DNA of 64,000 nt from Rhodococcus coprophilus NBRC 100603 (GTDB taxonomy: Bacteria; Actinomycetota; Actinomycetes; Mycobacteriales; Mycobacteriaceae), in assembly GCF_001895045.1 (NCBI RefSeq), contig NZ_BDAM01000009.1, forward strand, positions 62,001 through 126,000, written 5' to 3'. The notes under the pieces were generated by a model, which did not search any database, was not told where the DNA came from, and was given only the letters and a program-made list of their open reading frames with translations. This document shows, piece after piece, positions 18,015-26,923 of this stretch. The translations under genes were made by a program, and so were the position numbers. Each line of letters starts with the position of its first letter. Positions within the stretch are counted from its first letter, which is position 1.

Positions 18015-18028
18015 TAGAACGCGTTCCA
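18015..18028. promoter_or_regulatory. KstR operator between fdxD and fadE26
   Basis: TAGAACGCGTTCCA matches the KstR consensus TnnAACnnGTTnnA at every fixed position. It sits in the divergent gap, 48 bases from the ferredoxin start and 52 bases from fadE26, so one site could control both directions and, by read-through, the second mce operon. Confidence 0.82.
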
Positions 18029-18079
18029 ATTCTGTGCAATGATTCGCCGTAATCCCGCAGCGGCGAAAGTGGAGCGTTC

Positions 18080-19264
18080 GTGGACATCAGCTATACCTCC
18101 GAGCAACAGGCGCTACGCGAAGAATTGCGAAGCTATTTCACCCACCTCATGACCCCGGAGCGGCGCGAGGCACTCGCCGCGACCACCGGTGAATACGGTT
18201 CGGGCAACGTGTACCGCGAAGTCGTGCAGCAGATGGGCAAAGACGGGTGGCTCACCCTCGGCTGGCCCGAGGAATACGGTGGCCAGAACCGCTCCGCGAT
18301 GGACCAGTTGATCTTCACCGACGAGGCAGCGATCGCGGGCGCCCCGGTTCCGTTCCTGACCATCGACTCGGTCGCGCCGACGATCATGCATTACGGCACC
18401 CCGGAGCAGAAGGAGTACTTCCTTCCCCGCATCTCCGCAGGTGAACTGCACTTCTCGATCGGTTACTCCGAACCCGAAGCCGGCACGGACCTCGCGTCGC
18501 TGCGCACCACCGCCGTGCGCGACGGCGACGACTGGGTGATCAACGGCCAGAAGATGTGGACGAGCCTGATCGCCTACGCCGACTACATCTGGCTCGCGGT
18601 GCGAACCGACCCGGATGCCAAGAAGCACAAGGGCATCAGCGTTCTGATCGTCCCCACCGACGCCGAGGGATTCTCGTACACGCCGGTGCACACCATGGCG
18701 GGACCCGACACGAGCGCCACCTACTACCAGGACGTGCGCGTACCTGCGTCCGCTCTGGTCGGCGAAGAGAACCGAGGCTGGTCTCTGATCACCAACCAGC
18801 TCAACCACGAGCGGGTCGCGCTGACATCGGCGGGCCCGGTGCTCACCGCGCTGGCCGAGGTGCGCCGCTGGGCCCAGGAGACGAAGCTGCCCGACGGCCG
18901 GAGGGTCGCGGATCAGGAGTGGGTGCAGGTGAATCTGGCGCGGGTGCACGCCCGTGCCGAGTACCTCAAGCTGATGAACTGGGACATCGCTTCGAGCGCC
19001 GGGAAGACACCGCTCGGCCCCGCGCCGGCGTCGGCCAACAAGGTGTTCGGCACCGAGTTCGCGACCGAGGCCTACCGATTGCTGATGGAGATTCTGGGGC
19101 CGTCGGCCACGGTCCGGCAGAACTCGCCCGGTGCGCTTCTGCGCGGCCGGATCGAACGTATGCACCGCAGTTCCCTCATCCTCACCTTCGGTGGTGGCAC
19201 CAACGAGGTCCAGCGCGACATCATCGCGATGGCTGCCCTCGGCCAACCCCCCGCCAAGCGCTAA
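18080..19264 (+). CDS. fadE26: steroid acyl-CoA dehydrogenase FadE26 (ChsE4-type)
   Basis: 394-residue acyl-CoA dehydrogenase subunit. FAD-binding segments are visible (IGYSEPEAGTDLASLRT, DDWVINGQKMWTS). Glu244 in NHERV lies near the base I recall for M. tuberculosis ChsE4 (Glu247), so this is probably the catalytic half of an alpha2-beta2 enzyme with FadE27. The known complex dehydrogenates the first-cycle C8 side chain of 3-oxocholest-4-en-26-oyl-CoA. The start is a GTG at 18080. It is followed after 15 bases by fadE27, and the KstR box upstream fits sterol induction. Confidence 0.9.
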   Translation: MDISYTSEQQALREELRSYFTHLMTPERREALAATTGEYGSGNVYREVVQQMGKDGWLTLGWPEEYGGQNRSAMDQLIFTDEAAIAGAPVPFLTIDSVAPTIMHYGTPEQKEYFLPRISAGELHFSIGYSEPEAGTDLASLRTTAVRDGDDWVINGQKMWTSLIAYADYIWLAVRTDPDAKKHKGISVLIVPTDAEGFSYTPVHTMAGPDTSATYYQDVRVPASALVGEENRGWSLITNQLNHERVALTSAGPVLTALAEVRRWAQETKLPDGRRVADQEWVQVNLARVHARAEYLKLMNWDIASSAGKTPLGPAPASANKVFGTEFATEAYRLLMEILGPSATVRQNSPGALLRGRIERMHRSSLILTFGGGTNEVQRDIIAMAALGQPPAKR

Positions 19265-19279
19265 CGAAGGATCCTCCAC

Positions 19280-20395
19280 GTGGACTTCACCCTCACCGAG
19301 GCTCAGCAGGACCTTTCGGGCCTGACCCGCAGCATCGTGTCCGACCTCGTCACCAACGAACACCTGCGCACGCTCGATTCCCTCGACGACCGTATCGACC
19401 GGACACTGTGGGACGTGCTCGCCTCGTCGGGGATTCTCGGCGCAGCGTTACCCGAGTCGGTGGGCGGTGACGGATACGGTCCTCTCGAACAAGCGAGCAT
19501 CCTGATCGAACTCGGGCGCGGAGTCGCGGCCGTCCCGTATCTCACGTCGATCGCGGCCTGCGCGGCGACGATCGCGGAGTTCGGGACGCCGCAACAGCTG
19601 TCGGACTGGGCGCGACCGGCCGCCGACGGCACCGTCGTTCTCAGCGCCGCGCTGTCCGAAGAACTCGACGACGACCCGGCGACCCCCGCAACCCGGGCAC
19701 AGGCGGTGGCCGACGGGTATCTCCTCGACGGCACCAAGACCGTCGTCGACGTCGCACCCGTCGCCGACGGATTCCTGGTGCCCGCCTCCCTCGACGGCTC
19801 CGTCGCAGTGTTCCTGGTCCGTTGCGGGGACCCCGGAGTCCACGTCACCCGCCAGGCGACCACCGACCGCACCAGCCGGGGCATCCTCACCCTGGACGGG
19901 GTCTCGCTCGGTGCCGACCGAGTCCTAGGAAACGACGGCGCCGCCGTCGCCGGCCGCCTGCGCGACCGGACGCTGCTCGGTTCGGCGGCCTACCAGTGCG
20001 GCGTCCTCGACCGCGCCCTGGAACTCACGGCGCAGTACGCCCGTGAACGCGTCCAGTTCGACCGGCCGATCGGCAGCTTCCAGGCCGTCGCGCAGCGACT
20101 CGCGGATGCCTACATCGACGTCAAGGCCGTACGCCTGACGTTGTGGCAGGCCGCATACCGGATGGCCTGCGGCGAACCGTATGCCGAGGAACTCCGCAGC
20201 GCCACGTTCTGGGCCGCAGATGCGGGACACCGGGTGGCACATACAGCCGTCCACATCCACGGGGGCGTCGGCCTCGACGAGGATCACCCCGTGCACCGCT
20301 ACTTCCTCGCCGCGAAACAACACGAGTTCATGCTCGGTTCGGCCACCGCCCAGTTGCGGACACTCGGTCGCGCACTGGCCGACACACCCGTATGA
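19280..20395 (+). CDS. fadE27: steroid acyl-CoA dehydrogenase FadE27 (ChsE5-type)
   Basis: 371-residue acyl-CoA dehydrogenase partner. The N-terminal helical domain and FAD-binding C-terminal region are recognisable (YARERVQFDRPIGSFQAVAQ, HIHGGVGLDEDHPVHRYF). The segment matching the NHER catalytic region of FadE26 is not present, in line with a non-catalytic subunit of a heterotetramer. It contributes FAD contacts in such complexes. It sits between fadE26 and fadD17 with short spacers (15 and 16 bases), which implies one transcript. Confidence 0.88.
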   Translation: MDFTLTEAQQDLSGLTRSIVSDLVTNEHLRTLDSLDDRIDRTLWDVLASSGILGAALPESVGGDGYGPLEQASILIELGRGVAAVPYLTSIAACAATIAEFGTPQQLSDWARPAADGTVVLSAALSEELDDDPATPATRAQAVADGYLLDGTKTVVDVAPVADGFLVPASLDGSVAVFLVRCGDPGVHVTRQATTDRTSRGILTLDGVSLGADRVLGNDGAAVAGRLRDRTLLGSAAYQCGVLDRALELTAQYARERVQFDRPIGSFQAVAQRLADAYIDVKAVRLTLWQAAYRMACGEPYAEELRSATFWAADAGHRVAHTAVHIHGGVGLDEDHPVHRYFLAAKQHEFMLGSATAQLRTLGRALADTPV

Positions 20396-20411
20396 CCGGA
20401 CGAGGACGCTC

Positions 20412-22049
20412 ATGACCGCCGATCCCACCGTCACCTCGCTGCTCGTCGGACTCTCGGAAATCGACGACCGCGGACTGCAATTCGAGGACACCCACATCTC
20501 GTGGCGCGAGCACGTCCGCGCCTCGCACGACCGTGCCGCACTGCTCCGGGAACTGCTCGACGGCAGCGCTCCCCCACACATCGGCGTGCTCATGGACAAC
20601 GTGCCCGAGTTCTCGCTGCTGCTCGGCGCGGCCGCGTTGTCCGGGTCGGTGATCGCAGGGCTGAACACCACGCGTAGAGGTGAGGCGCTCGCCCGCGACA
20701 TCCTGCTCACCGACTGCCAGGTGGTGTTCACCGACTCGGCACACCTGGCCCTGCTCGACGGACTCGATCTGCCCGGTGTGCGAGTGATCGACGTCGACTC
20801 CGATGAATGGCCGCTGCTGCTCGCACCGTTCACCGGATCGGTGCCGGTGGTCGCCGACACCACCCCCGACGACCTGTTCATGCTGATCTTCACCTCGGGC
20901 ACGAGCGGCGACCCGAAGGCGGTGCGCTGTACCCACGGAAAGGTCACCGGACCGGGACTGATGCTCGCGGAGCGATTCGGTCTCGGACCGTCCGACGTGG
21001 TGTACCTGTCCATGCCGATGTTCCACTCCAACGCGATCATGGCCGGGTGGGGAGTGGCTCTCGCAGCCCGCTCCGGCGTGGCGCTGCGCCGCCGGTTCTC
21101 GGCCTCCGGGTTCGTGTCGGATCTGAGGAAGTTCGGGGTCACCTACGCGAACTACGTCGGAAAGCCCCTGTCGTACATCGTCGCGACGCCGGAGCAACCG
21201 GACGACGCGGAGAACCCGCTGCGCATCATGTACGGCAACGAAGGCACGGCACCGGCCGTCGCGGAGTTCACCCGCAGATTCGGAGCACGGGTCGTCGACG
21301 GATTCGGCTCCACGGAGGGTGGCGTATCGATCGCCGCGACTCCCGGCGCACCCGCCGGTGCCCTCGGAAAGCTCCCCGACGGAATCGAGATACTCGACCC
21401 CGAGACCGGGCTACTCTGTCCCCCTGCTGAATTCGACGGAGAGGGCCGGATCGTGAACGCCGATGCCGCGACCGGCGAACTCGTCAACACACGCGGGGCG
21501 GGGATGTTCAGCGGCTACTACAAGAACCCCGAAGCCGACGCCGAACGCATTCGCGACGGCAGATATCACAGCGGGGATCTGGGCTACCGCGATCGGGACG
21601 GATTCGTGTATTTCGCGGGCCGCAGTTCCGGATGGCTACGGGTCGACGGGGAAAATCTCGGCGCCGCACCCATCGAACGAGTCCTCATGCGGTACCCCGG
21701 TTTCGCCCAGGTGTCGGTGTACGGCGTCCCCGATCGGCATGTCGGGGATCGGGTGATGGCAGCGGTGATCCCCACGGTCACCGAAGATTTCGACGCACTC
21801 GATTTCGCCCGGTTCCTGGAGGCACAGACCGATCTCGGCCCCAAGCAGGTGCCCACCCTCGTCCGCGTCTGCCGCGACTTCCCGCGCACCGCGACGTTCA
21901 AGATCCTCACCCGGTCGCTCGCGGCAGAGCGGTGGCACTGCACCGATCCGGTCTGGATCCGCGAACGTGGCGCATCCGAATTCGTACCCCTGTCACCCGA
22001 AATGACGCACCTCCTCGAACCTCTGACGGTGGGGTCCGGACACCGATAA
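20412..22049 (+). CDS. fadD17: acyl-CoA synthetase FadD17
   Basis: 545-residue ANL-superfamily ligase that would activate a sterol side-chain acid with ATP and CoA. The P-loop-like motif is FTSGTSGDPKAVRCTH, the adenylate motif is GFGSTEGG, and the hinge motif is YHSGDLGYRDRDGFVYFAGR. In mycobacteria FadD17 is linked with shortened side chains, whereas FadD19 takes the full-length one. The start is the ATG at 20412 after CGAGGACG. The frame is open further upstream only inside fadE27. It ends 46 bases before the second mce operon with no terminator between. Confidence 0.88.
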   Translation: MTADPTVTSLLVGLSEIDDRGLQFEDTHISWREHVRASHDRAALLRELLDGSAPPHIGVLMDNVPEFSLLLGAAALSGSVIAGLNTTRRGEALARDILLTDCQVVFTDSAHLALLDGLDLPGVRVIDVDSDEWPLLLAPFTGSVPVVADTTPDDLFMLIFTSGTSGDPKAVRCTHGKVTGPGLMLAERFGLGPSDVVYLSMPMFHSNAIMAGWGVALAARSGVALRRRFSASGFVSDLRKFGVTYANYVGKPLSYIVATPEQPDDAENPLRIMYGNEGTAPAVAEFTRRFGARVVDGFGSTEGGVSIAATPGAPAGALGKLPDGIEILDPETGLLCPPAEFDGEGRIVNADAATGELVNTRGAGMFSGYYKNPEADAERIRDGRYHSGDLGYRDRDGFVYFAGRSSGWLRVDGENLGAAPIERVLMRYPGFAQVSVYGVPDRHVGDRVMAAVIPTVTEDFDALDFARFLEAQTDLGPKQVPTLVRVCRDFPRTATFKILTRSLAAERWHCTDPVWIRERGASEFVPLSPEMTHLLEPLTVGSGHR

Positions 22050-22095
22050 CGTCTATCCGGACGCCAAGCAGACCCCGTGAGAGAAACGAGGAGCG

Positions 22096-22860
22096 ATGGG
22101 ATCGGTGCCCGGTACGGCAGCGCGTGCCGTCGGCAGTTTCTACGCGTTGTCGCTCGATGCACTCATCGGACTGTTCCGCGGACCGTTCCAATGGCGTGAA
22201 TTCCTCACGCAGTTCTGGTTCATCGCACGGGTGTCGCTCCTCCCGACCGTTCTCATGTCCATCCCCTTCACCGTCCTCGTGGTGTTCACCCTCAACTCCC
22301 TTCTTCTGGAGATCGGCGCGGGCGATCTCAGCGGCGCGGGCGCCGGTCTCGGCGCCGTCACCCAGATCGGGCCGCTCGTAACGGTTCTCGTCGTCGCCGG
22401 AGCAGGTGCCACCGCTATCGCGGCGGACCTCGGTTCGCGCACGATCCGCGACGAGATCGCGGCTCTCGAGGTACTCGGCATCGATCCGGCTGCACGACTC
22501 GTGCTGCCACGCGCACTCGCGTCGACGGCTGTCGCGGTGACGCTCAACGGTGCGGTCTGCGCGATCGGACTCGCCGGCGGATTCTTGTTCTCGGTGACCT
22601 TCCAGGGCATCGATCCCGGCGCCTACGCATCGGGAGTCACGCTCCTCGTCGGGCCGGGAGAACTGGTGCTGTCGGAGACGAAGGCGGCCGTGTTCGGCCT
22701 CCTCGCCGGACTCATCGCCTGTCACCGCGGCCTGTCCGTCACCGGCGGGCCCAAGAGTGTCGGTGAGGCGGTCAACGAGACCGTGGTCTTCTCGTTCGTG
22801 GCACTGTTTCTCGCCAACATGCTGCTCACCGCGATCGGCATCGCGGTGATGGGCCGGTGA
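22096..22860 (+). CDS. YrbE/MlaE-type permease A, second mce operon
   Basis: 254-residue MlaE-family permease, same length as YrbE4A and similar throughout. Shared blocks include FNSL-type helices after ARVSLLPTVLMSIPFTVL, LGAVTQIGPLVTVLVVAGA and GGPKSVGEAVNETVVF; the coupling segment is RTIRDEIAALEVLGIDPAAR. The ATG has a GAGGAG ribosome site. It begins 46 bases after fadD17 on the same strand with no hairpin between, so it is probably transcribed from the KstR-controlled fadE26 promoter. It ends with a GTGA overlap to the next permease gene. Confidence 0.92.
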   Translation: MGSVPGTAARAVGSFYALSLDALIGLFRGPFQWREFLTQFWFIARVSLLPTVLMSIPFTVLVVFTLNSLLLEIGAGDLSGAGAGLGAVTQIGPLVTVLVVAGAGATAIAADLGSRTIRDEIAALEVLGIDPAARLVLPRALASTAVAVTLNGAVCAIGLAGGFLFSVTFQGIDPGAYASGVTLLVGPGELVLSETKAAVFGLLAGLIACHRGLSVTGGPKSVGEAVNETVVFSFVALFLANMLLTAIGIAVMGR

Positions 22861-23717
22861 GCGTGGCACAGCCCTCCGGGGGACGCACCTCCCACGCGGT
22901 GCGACGAGCCGGTCACGCGGTCTCGCGTGGCGTCGATACCGTCGGTCGGCAGGTGATCTTCTCGGTCGGCGCCCTCGCCTCCACAGGCAAGGCGGCGCGC
23001 CACTACCCGCGAGAGACGATGCGCGTCGTCTCCGAGATAGGGCTGGGCACCGGGATTCTCGCGATGATCGGCGGCAGCGTCGCGATCATGGGATTCCTGA
23101 CACTGTTCGCGGGTGCGACCGTCGCGGTCCAGGGTTTCACGTCGCTGGGCAACATCGGCGTCGAAGCACTCACCGGTTTTCTCTCGGCCTACGTCAACGT
23201 GCGGGTGATCGCCCCCGTGACCGCCGGGGTCGGATTGGCCGCGACCATCGGGGCGGGAACCACCGCGCAACTCGGTGCCATGCGTATCAGCGAAGAAATC
23301 GATGCTCTCGAGGTCATGGCCGTCCGCTCGGTTCCGTACCTCGTCGGCACCCGCATCCTGGCCGGGCTCATCGCTGTGATCCCGCTCTACGCACTGTCCG
23401 TGCTCGCGGCGTTCCTGTCGAGCCGCATCGCGACAGTGGTGATCCTCGGTCAGTCCCCCGGCGTGTACGACCACTACTTTTCGACGTTCCTGCGCCCCAC
23501 CGACGTCGCGTGGTCGTTCGTCCAGGCCGTGATCATGGCGCTCGTCGTGATGACCGTGCACAGCTACTACGGTTTCACCGCGACGGGCGGTCCGTCCGGC
23601 GTCGGCGTCGCCACAGGTCGTGCGGTACGGATGTCGCTGATCGGCGTCGTCGCCGTGACCCTGCTGATTTCACTCGCCCTCTACGGCAGCAGCCGCCAGC
23701 TGCACCTGGCGGGGTGA
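22857..23717 (+). CDS. YrbE/MlaE-type permease B, second mce operon
   Basis: 286-residue MlaE-family permease. Hydrophobic helices include ILAMIGGSVAIMGFLTLFAG, ILAGLIAVIPLYALSVLAAF and AVIMALVVMTVHSYYGF; the coupling segment reads GAGTTAQLGAMRISEEIDAL, almost the same as in YrbE4B. The GTG overlaps the stop of the A permease by 4 bases. Together the two form the membrane channel of a second Mce importer and would need an MceG ATPase encoded elsewhere. Confidence 0.92.
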   Translation: MSVAQPSGGRTSHAVRRAGHAVSRGVDTVGRQVIFSVGALASTGKAARHYPRETMRVVSEIGLGTGILAMIGGSVAIMGFLTLFAGATVAVQGFTSLGNIGVEALTGFLSAYVNVRVIAPVTAGVGLAATIGAGTTAQLGAMRISEEIDALEVMAVRSVPYLVGTRILAGLIAVIPLYALSVLAAFLSSRIATVVILGQSPGVYDHYFSTFLRPTDVAWSFVQAVIMALVVMTVHSYYGFTATGGPSGVGVATGRAVRMSLIGVVAVTLLISLALYGSSRQLHLAG

Positions 23718-23721
23718 CGAC

Positions 23722-24894
23722 GTGCCGGGCCGAACATCGAGAGACTGGTTGCCGACGGTGGCGGTGGCAGGTTTGGTCGTGGCTGCTGCCACCGTCCTCC
23801 TGTTCGTCGGGCTCGCCTTCCGCGGCTCGCTGTCCCCCGGCGTCACCGTGACGGTCGAGACGGGTCGCACCGGCCTGATGCTCGAGCGCGGCGCGATGGT
23901 CAAGGCACACGGCGTGCAGATCGGCACCGTCTCCGAAGTCCGGCAGGCCCCGGAGGGCGCCCACGTCGTCCTGCGTCTCGAACCCGGGGATGCCGCGCGT
24001 ATCCCGTCGAACGTCGGTGCCGAAATCCGCGCGACCACCGTGTTCGGCGCCAAATATGTCTCGTTCACCGTGCCCGACGCTCCCGGGCCGCCGGGTCTGG
24101 ACGAGGGCGCGGTGCTGCGCGCCTCCCGGGTGACGGTGGAGACCCAGACCGTCTTCGAATCGCTCTCGAGTGTTCTGCAGGCCGTCGACCCCGGGAAACT
24201 CAACCGAACCCTCGGGGCGTTGTCCGTCGCACTGCGAGGTCAGGGCGACACGCTCGGCCAAGCGCTGTCCGACACCGATGCGGTACTCGCGCAACTGGAA
24301 CCACGAACGGAGGTGATCCGGCGCGATCTCACCGCCACCGAAGCCACCGCCGACATCTACGCCGAGGCCACCGACGACGTGGCGGACTCCCTCGGCAATC
24401 TCACCACCACCGGCGCGACCGTCGTCGAGCGTGCGGACGATCTCGACCGCCTGTTGCTTGCCGCCATCGGGATGGGCGATGCGGGCAGGCGTGTCCTGGA
24501 ACCGAATTCGATGCAGATCGTCGAGGTCCTCGATCTGCTGCGCCCCACCGCGTCGCTGCTCGAGGAGTACTCGCCCGTTCTGCCGTGCTTCTTCCAGGGT
24601 GCCGACCGTGCCCGGCAACTCGCCGAACCGGCGTCCGGCGGCAACGGCTCGTCGATGATGCTCAATTCGACGTTGCTCCTCGGCGTGGACCCGTACGAAT
24701 ACCCCCGCAATCTTCCGGTGGTCGCGGCGACCGGCGGGCCGCGCTGCGGCGCACTGCCCATCGTCGGCGAGGGTGAAGTCCCGGCGCCGTACCTGGTGGC
24801 GAACACCGGAGCCAACCCGTTCGAAGCCGGCAACACCTCGCCGGTGTTCGTACCCGAATCGCTGTTCGAACTGTTGTCGGGAATGCCCCGATGA
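23722..24894 (+). CDS. Mce family protein A, second mce operon
   Basis: 390-residue Mce subunit. N-terminal anchor at about residues 11-32 (VAVAGLVVAAATVLLFVGLA), then the Mce domain (TVETGRTGLMLERGAMVKAH, VQIGTVSEVRQAPEG, TTVFGAKYVSFTVP), which parallels Mce4A block by block. The C-terminal region keeps RCGALPIVGEGEVPAPYLVA but ends differently from Mce4A (SPVFVPESLFELLSG). The GTG start is four bases after the permease stop. Substrate specificity may differ from Mce4A because the C-terminal region has diverged most. Confidence 0.88.
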   Translation: MPGRTSRDWLPTVAVAGLVVAAATVLLFVGLAFRGSLSPGVTVTVETGRTGLMLERGAMVKAHGVQIGTVSEVRQAPEGAHVVLRLEPGDAARIPSNVGAEIRATTVFGAKYVSFTVPDAPGPPGLDEGAVLRASRVTVETQTVFESLSSVLQAVDPGKLNRTLGALSVALRGQGDTLGQALSDTDAVLAQLEPRTEVIRRDLTATEATADIYAEATDDVADSLGNLTTTGATVVERADDLDRLLLAAIGMGDAGRRVLEPNSMQIVEVLDLLRPTASLLEEYSPVLPCFFQGADRARQLAEPASGGNGSSMMLNSTLLLGVDPYEYPRNLPVVAATGGPRCGALPIVGEGEVPAPYLVANTGANPFEAGNTSPVFVPESLFELLSGMPR

Positions 24895-25907
24895 CCCGCA
24901 CCGCCATCGCCGCCGGTATCTACGCGCTCGTCATGCTGATGACTCTCGCGGGATTGTTCGTCGTGTTCGGGCACGTCCGTTTCGGTGATTACACGCGCTA
25001 CCATGCCCTGTTCGACGACGTGTCCGGTCTCGAGCCGGGGCAGTTCGTGCGAGTGAACGGCGTGGAGGTCGGCCGCGTCGCCGAGGTCGAGTTCGCCGAA
25101 GGCAACCGTATCGACGTCACCTTCGAGGTCGAATCCGTGTACGTGCCGACGCGTGCCACCGTCGCCACCGTGCGTTACCTCAATCTCGTCGGCGACCGCT
25201 ATCTCGAACTGGCCGACGCACCCGGCGAACTCGTACCGATGACGGCCGGGGAGACCATGGGAACCGACCGCACCCGCCCGGCGCTCGACCTCGACGTGCT
25301 CATCGGCAGCTTCGAACCGTTGTTCCGCGCACTCGAACCGGAGCAGGTCAACCGCCTCTCCGCGGATCTGATCGCCGTGCTGCAAGGTCAGGGAGGCACC
25401 GTCGAATCCGTTCTGATGCACACTGCCTCGCTCACCTCCGCCATCGCCGATCGTGACCTGCTGGTGGGCAGTGTGATCGCGAACTTGAACTCGGTGCTGG
25501 GCAACCTGGCCGCACATCGGGACACCTTGGACACCGCGCTGGTACGGGCACACGAGTTGATGTCCGGTCTCGCAGAGGATTCCGTGATGCTGGGCGAGGC
25601 GGTCTCCGGAATCGACGCCGCGAGCGGAACCGTAGCGAGCCTGCTCACCGAAGCCCGTGCCCCGCTTGCCGGGACGATCCGTGAGAGCGGAAATGTGGCA
25701 ATACTGCTCGAATCTCGTGGCGACACCATCGAGAGCCTTGCGACGCGGTTGCCCGACGCGTACGCCGCCCTCAGCCGGCTCGGTGCCTACGGCGGGTTCT
25801 TCAACTACTACCTCTGCGGGATGCTCATCAAGGTCAGCGACCCGTCCGGAAACACCGTCACCTCTCCCCTGTTCGGGCAGACGACAGGGAGGTGCGCGCC
25901 GGCGTGA
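24891..25907 (+). CDS. Mce family protein B, second mce operon
   Basis: 338-residue Mce subunit with an N-terminal anchor (about residues 4-26) and Mce-domain signatures YHALFDDVSGLEPGQFVRVN and ATVRYLNLVGDRYLEL. The C-terminus has the same Cys-containing pattern as Mce4B (YYLCGMLIKVSDPSG, TTGRCAPA). The ATG overlaps the preceding stop by 4 bases. One residue shorter than Mce4B, which supports duplication of the whole operon rather than unrelated recruitment. Confidence 0.88.
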   Translation: MTRTAIAAGIYALVMLMTLAGLFVVFGHVRFGDYTRYHALFDDVSGLEPGQFVRVNGVEVGRVAEVEFAEGNRIDVTFEVESVYVPTRATVATVRYLNLVGDRYLELADAPGELVPMTAGETMGTDRTRPALDLDVLIGSFEPLFRALEPEQVNRLSADLIAVLQGQGGTVESVLMHTASLTSAIADRDLLVGSVIANLNSVLGNLAAHRDTLDTALVRAHELMSGLAEDSVMLGEAVSGIDAASGTVASLLTEARAPLAGTIRESGNVAILLESRGDTIESLATRLPDAYAALSRLGAYGGFFNYYLCGMLIKVSDPSGNTVTSPLFGQTTGRCAPA

Positions 25908-26923
25908 AGCAGTTCCGCGAAATGAACCCCACCGCTGTCGGGTCGATCGGCACAGGTGTGCTGATCGTGTTCGTGCTCGGCGCACTCAACATCGGATCGC
26001 TGCCGTTCCTGGACACCGGGGCCGAGTACCGTGCGCGTTTCGTGGACGCCGGAGGGCTGAACACCGGCGATGCCGTGCAGGTCTCGGGCAAGGATGCGGG
26101 ACGGGTGACCGGCATCGACATCGACAACGACGCGGTGGCGGTCACCTTCACCGTCGACGAGCAGATCGTTCTCGGCACCGACACCGCCGTCGAGATCTCG
26201 ACGGCAACCGCGCTGGGGGCCCGCAACCTGCGGGTCCGGCCCGAAGGACCCGGCCGTCTCGAACCGGGAAGCACCATCGACGTCGACCGCACCACCGCTC
26301 CGTACCAGCTGACGGAGGCACTCGGCGACCTCACCGACACCGCCTCCGACCTCGATACCGGTCAGCTCCGCACGTCGATGCGCGTCCTGTCCGACACCTT
26401 GCGCGAGACCCCCGACGACGTCGGCGCGGCAGTCGACGGGGTGCTGCGGCTGTCCGAAACGGTGGCCTCGCGGGACGAGTCGCTACGCGAACTGCTCACC
26501 CACGCCGAATCGGCCACCGCCGTCCTGGCCGAGCGCAGCGACGCCATCGACTCCCTCGTCGTCGACGCAGATCTCGTTCTGGCGGAACTGGACCGGCGCC
26601 GGGATGCACTCGACACCCTGTTCGCAAATGTCGACGCGTTGGCGGCAGAGATTTCGGGGCTGGTAGCCGAGAACGAAGCCCAGCTCGCACCGGCACTGAC
26701 GAAGGTGAACGAGGTGCTCGACATCCTCGATCGCAATCGGGAGAACATCGCGCTCGCGATCCGGAGGCTGGGCCCGTACGCCACGGAACTCGGGGAGGCA
26801 GTCGCGTCGGGTCCGTTCTTCAATTCCTACATCCAGAACCTGCTGCCCATGCAGATCATCGAACCTGCGCTCTCGGCGGCGCTCGACAATGCCGGATTCG
26901 GTGCCGGGGGAGGCACACCGTGA
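25904..26923 (+). CDS. Mce family protein C, second mce operon
   Basis: 339-residue Mce subunit. Anchor about residues 13-30 (TGVLIVFVLGALNIG), Mce domain with YRARFVDAGGLNTGDAVQVS and GRVTGIDIDNDAVAVTF, then a long helical region and ILDRNRENIALAIRRLGPYA near the end. The start is taken as the GTG at 25904 that overlaps the previous stop as GTGA, like its neighbours; an in-frame GTG four codons upstream at 25892 is the alternative. Same architecture as Mce4C. Confidence 0.85.
   Translation: MKQFREMNPTAVGSIGTGVLIVFVLGALNIGSLPFLDTGAEYRARFVDAGGLNTGDAVQVSGKDAGRVTGIDIDNDAVAVTFTVDEQIVLGTDTAVEISTATALGARNLRVRPEGPGRLEPGSTIDVDRTTAPYQLTEALGDLTDTASDLDTGQLRTSMRVLSDTLRETPDDVGAAVDGVLRLSETVASRDESLRELLTHAESATAVLAERSDAIDSLVVDADLVLAELDRRRDALDTLFANVDALAAEISGLVAENEAQLAPALTKVNEVLDILDRNRENIALAIRRLGPYATELGEAVASGPFFNSYIQNLLPMQIIEPALSAALDNAGFGAGGGTP

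Noticed and set aside
25657-26919. Upstream extension of the second operon's mceD frame
   Set aside because: It overlaps mceB and mceC in another frame, with Arg-rich shadow composition; the GTGA overlap at 26920 is the consistent start.
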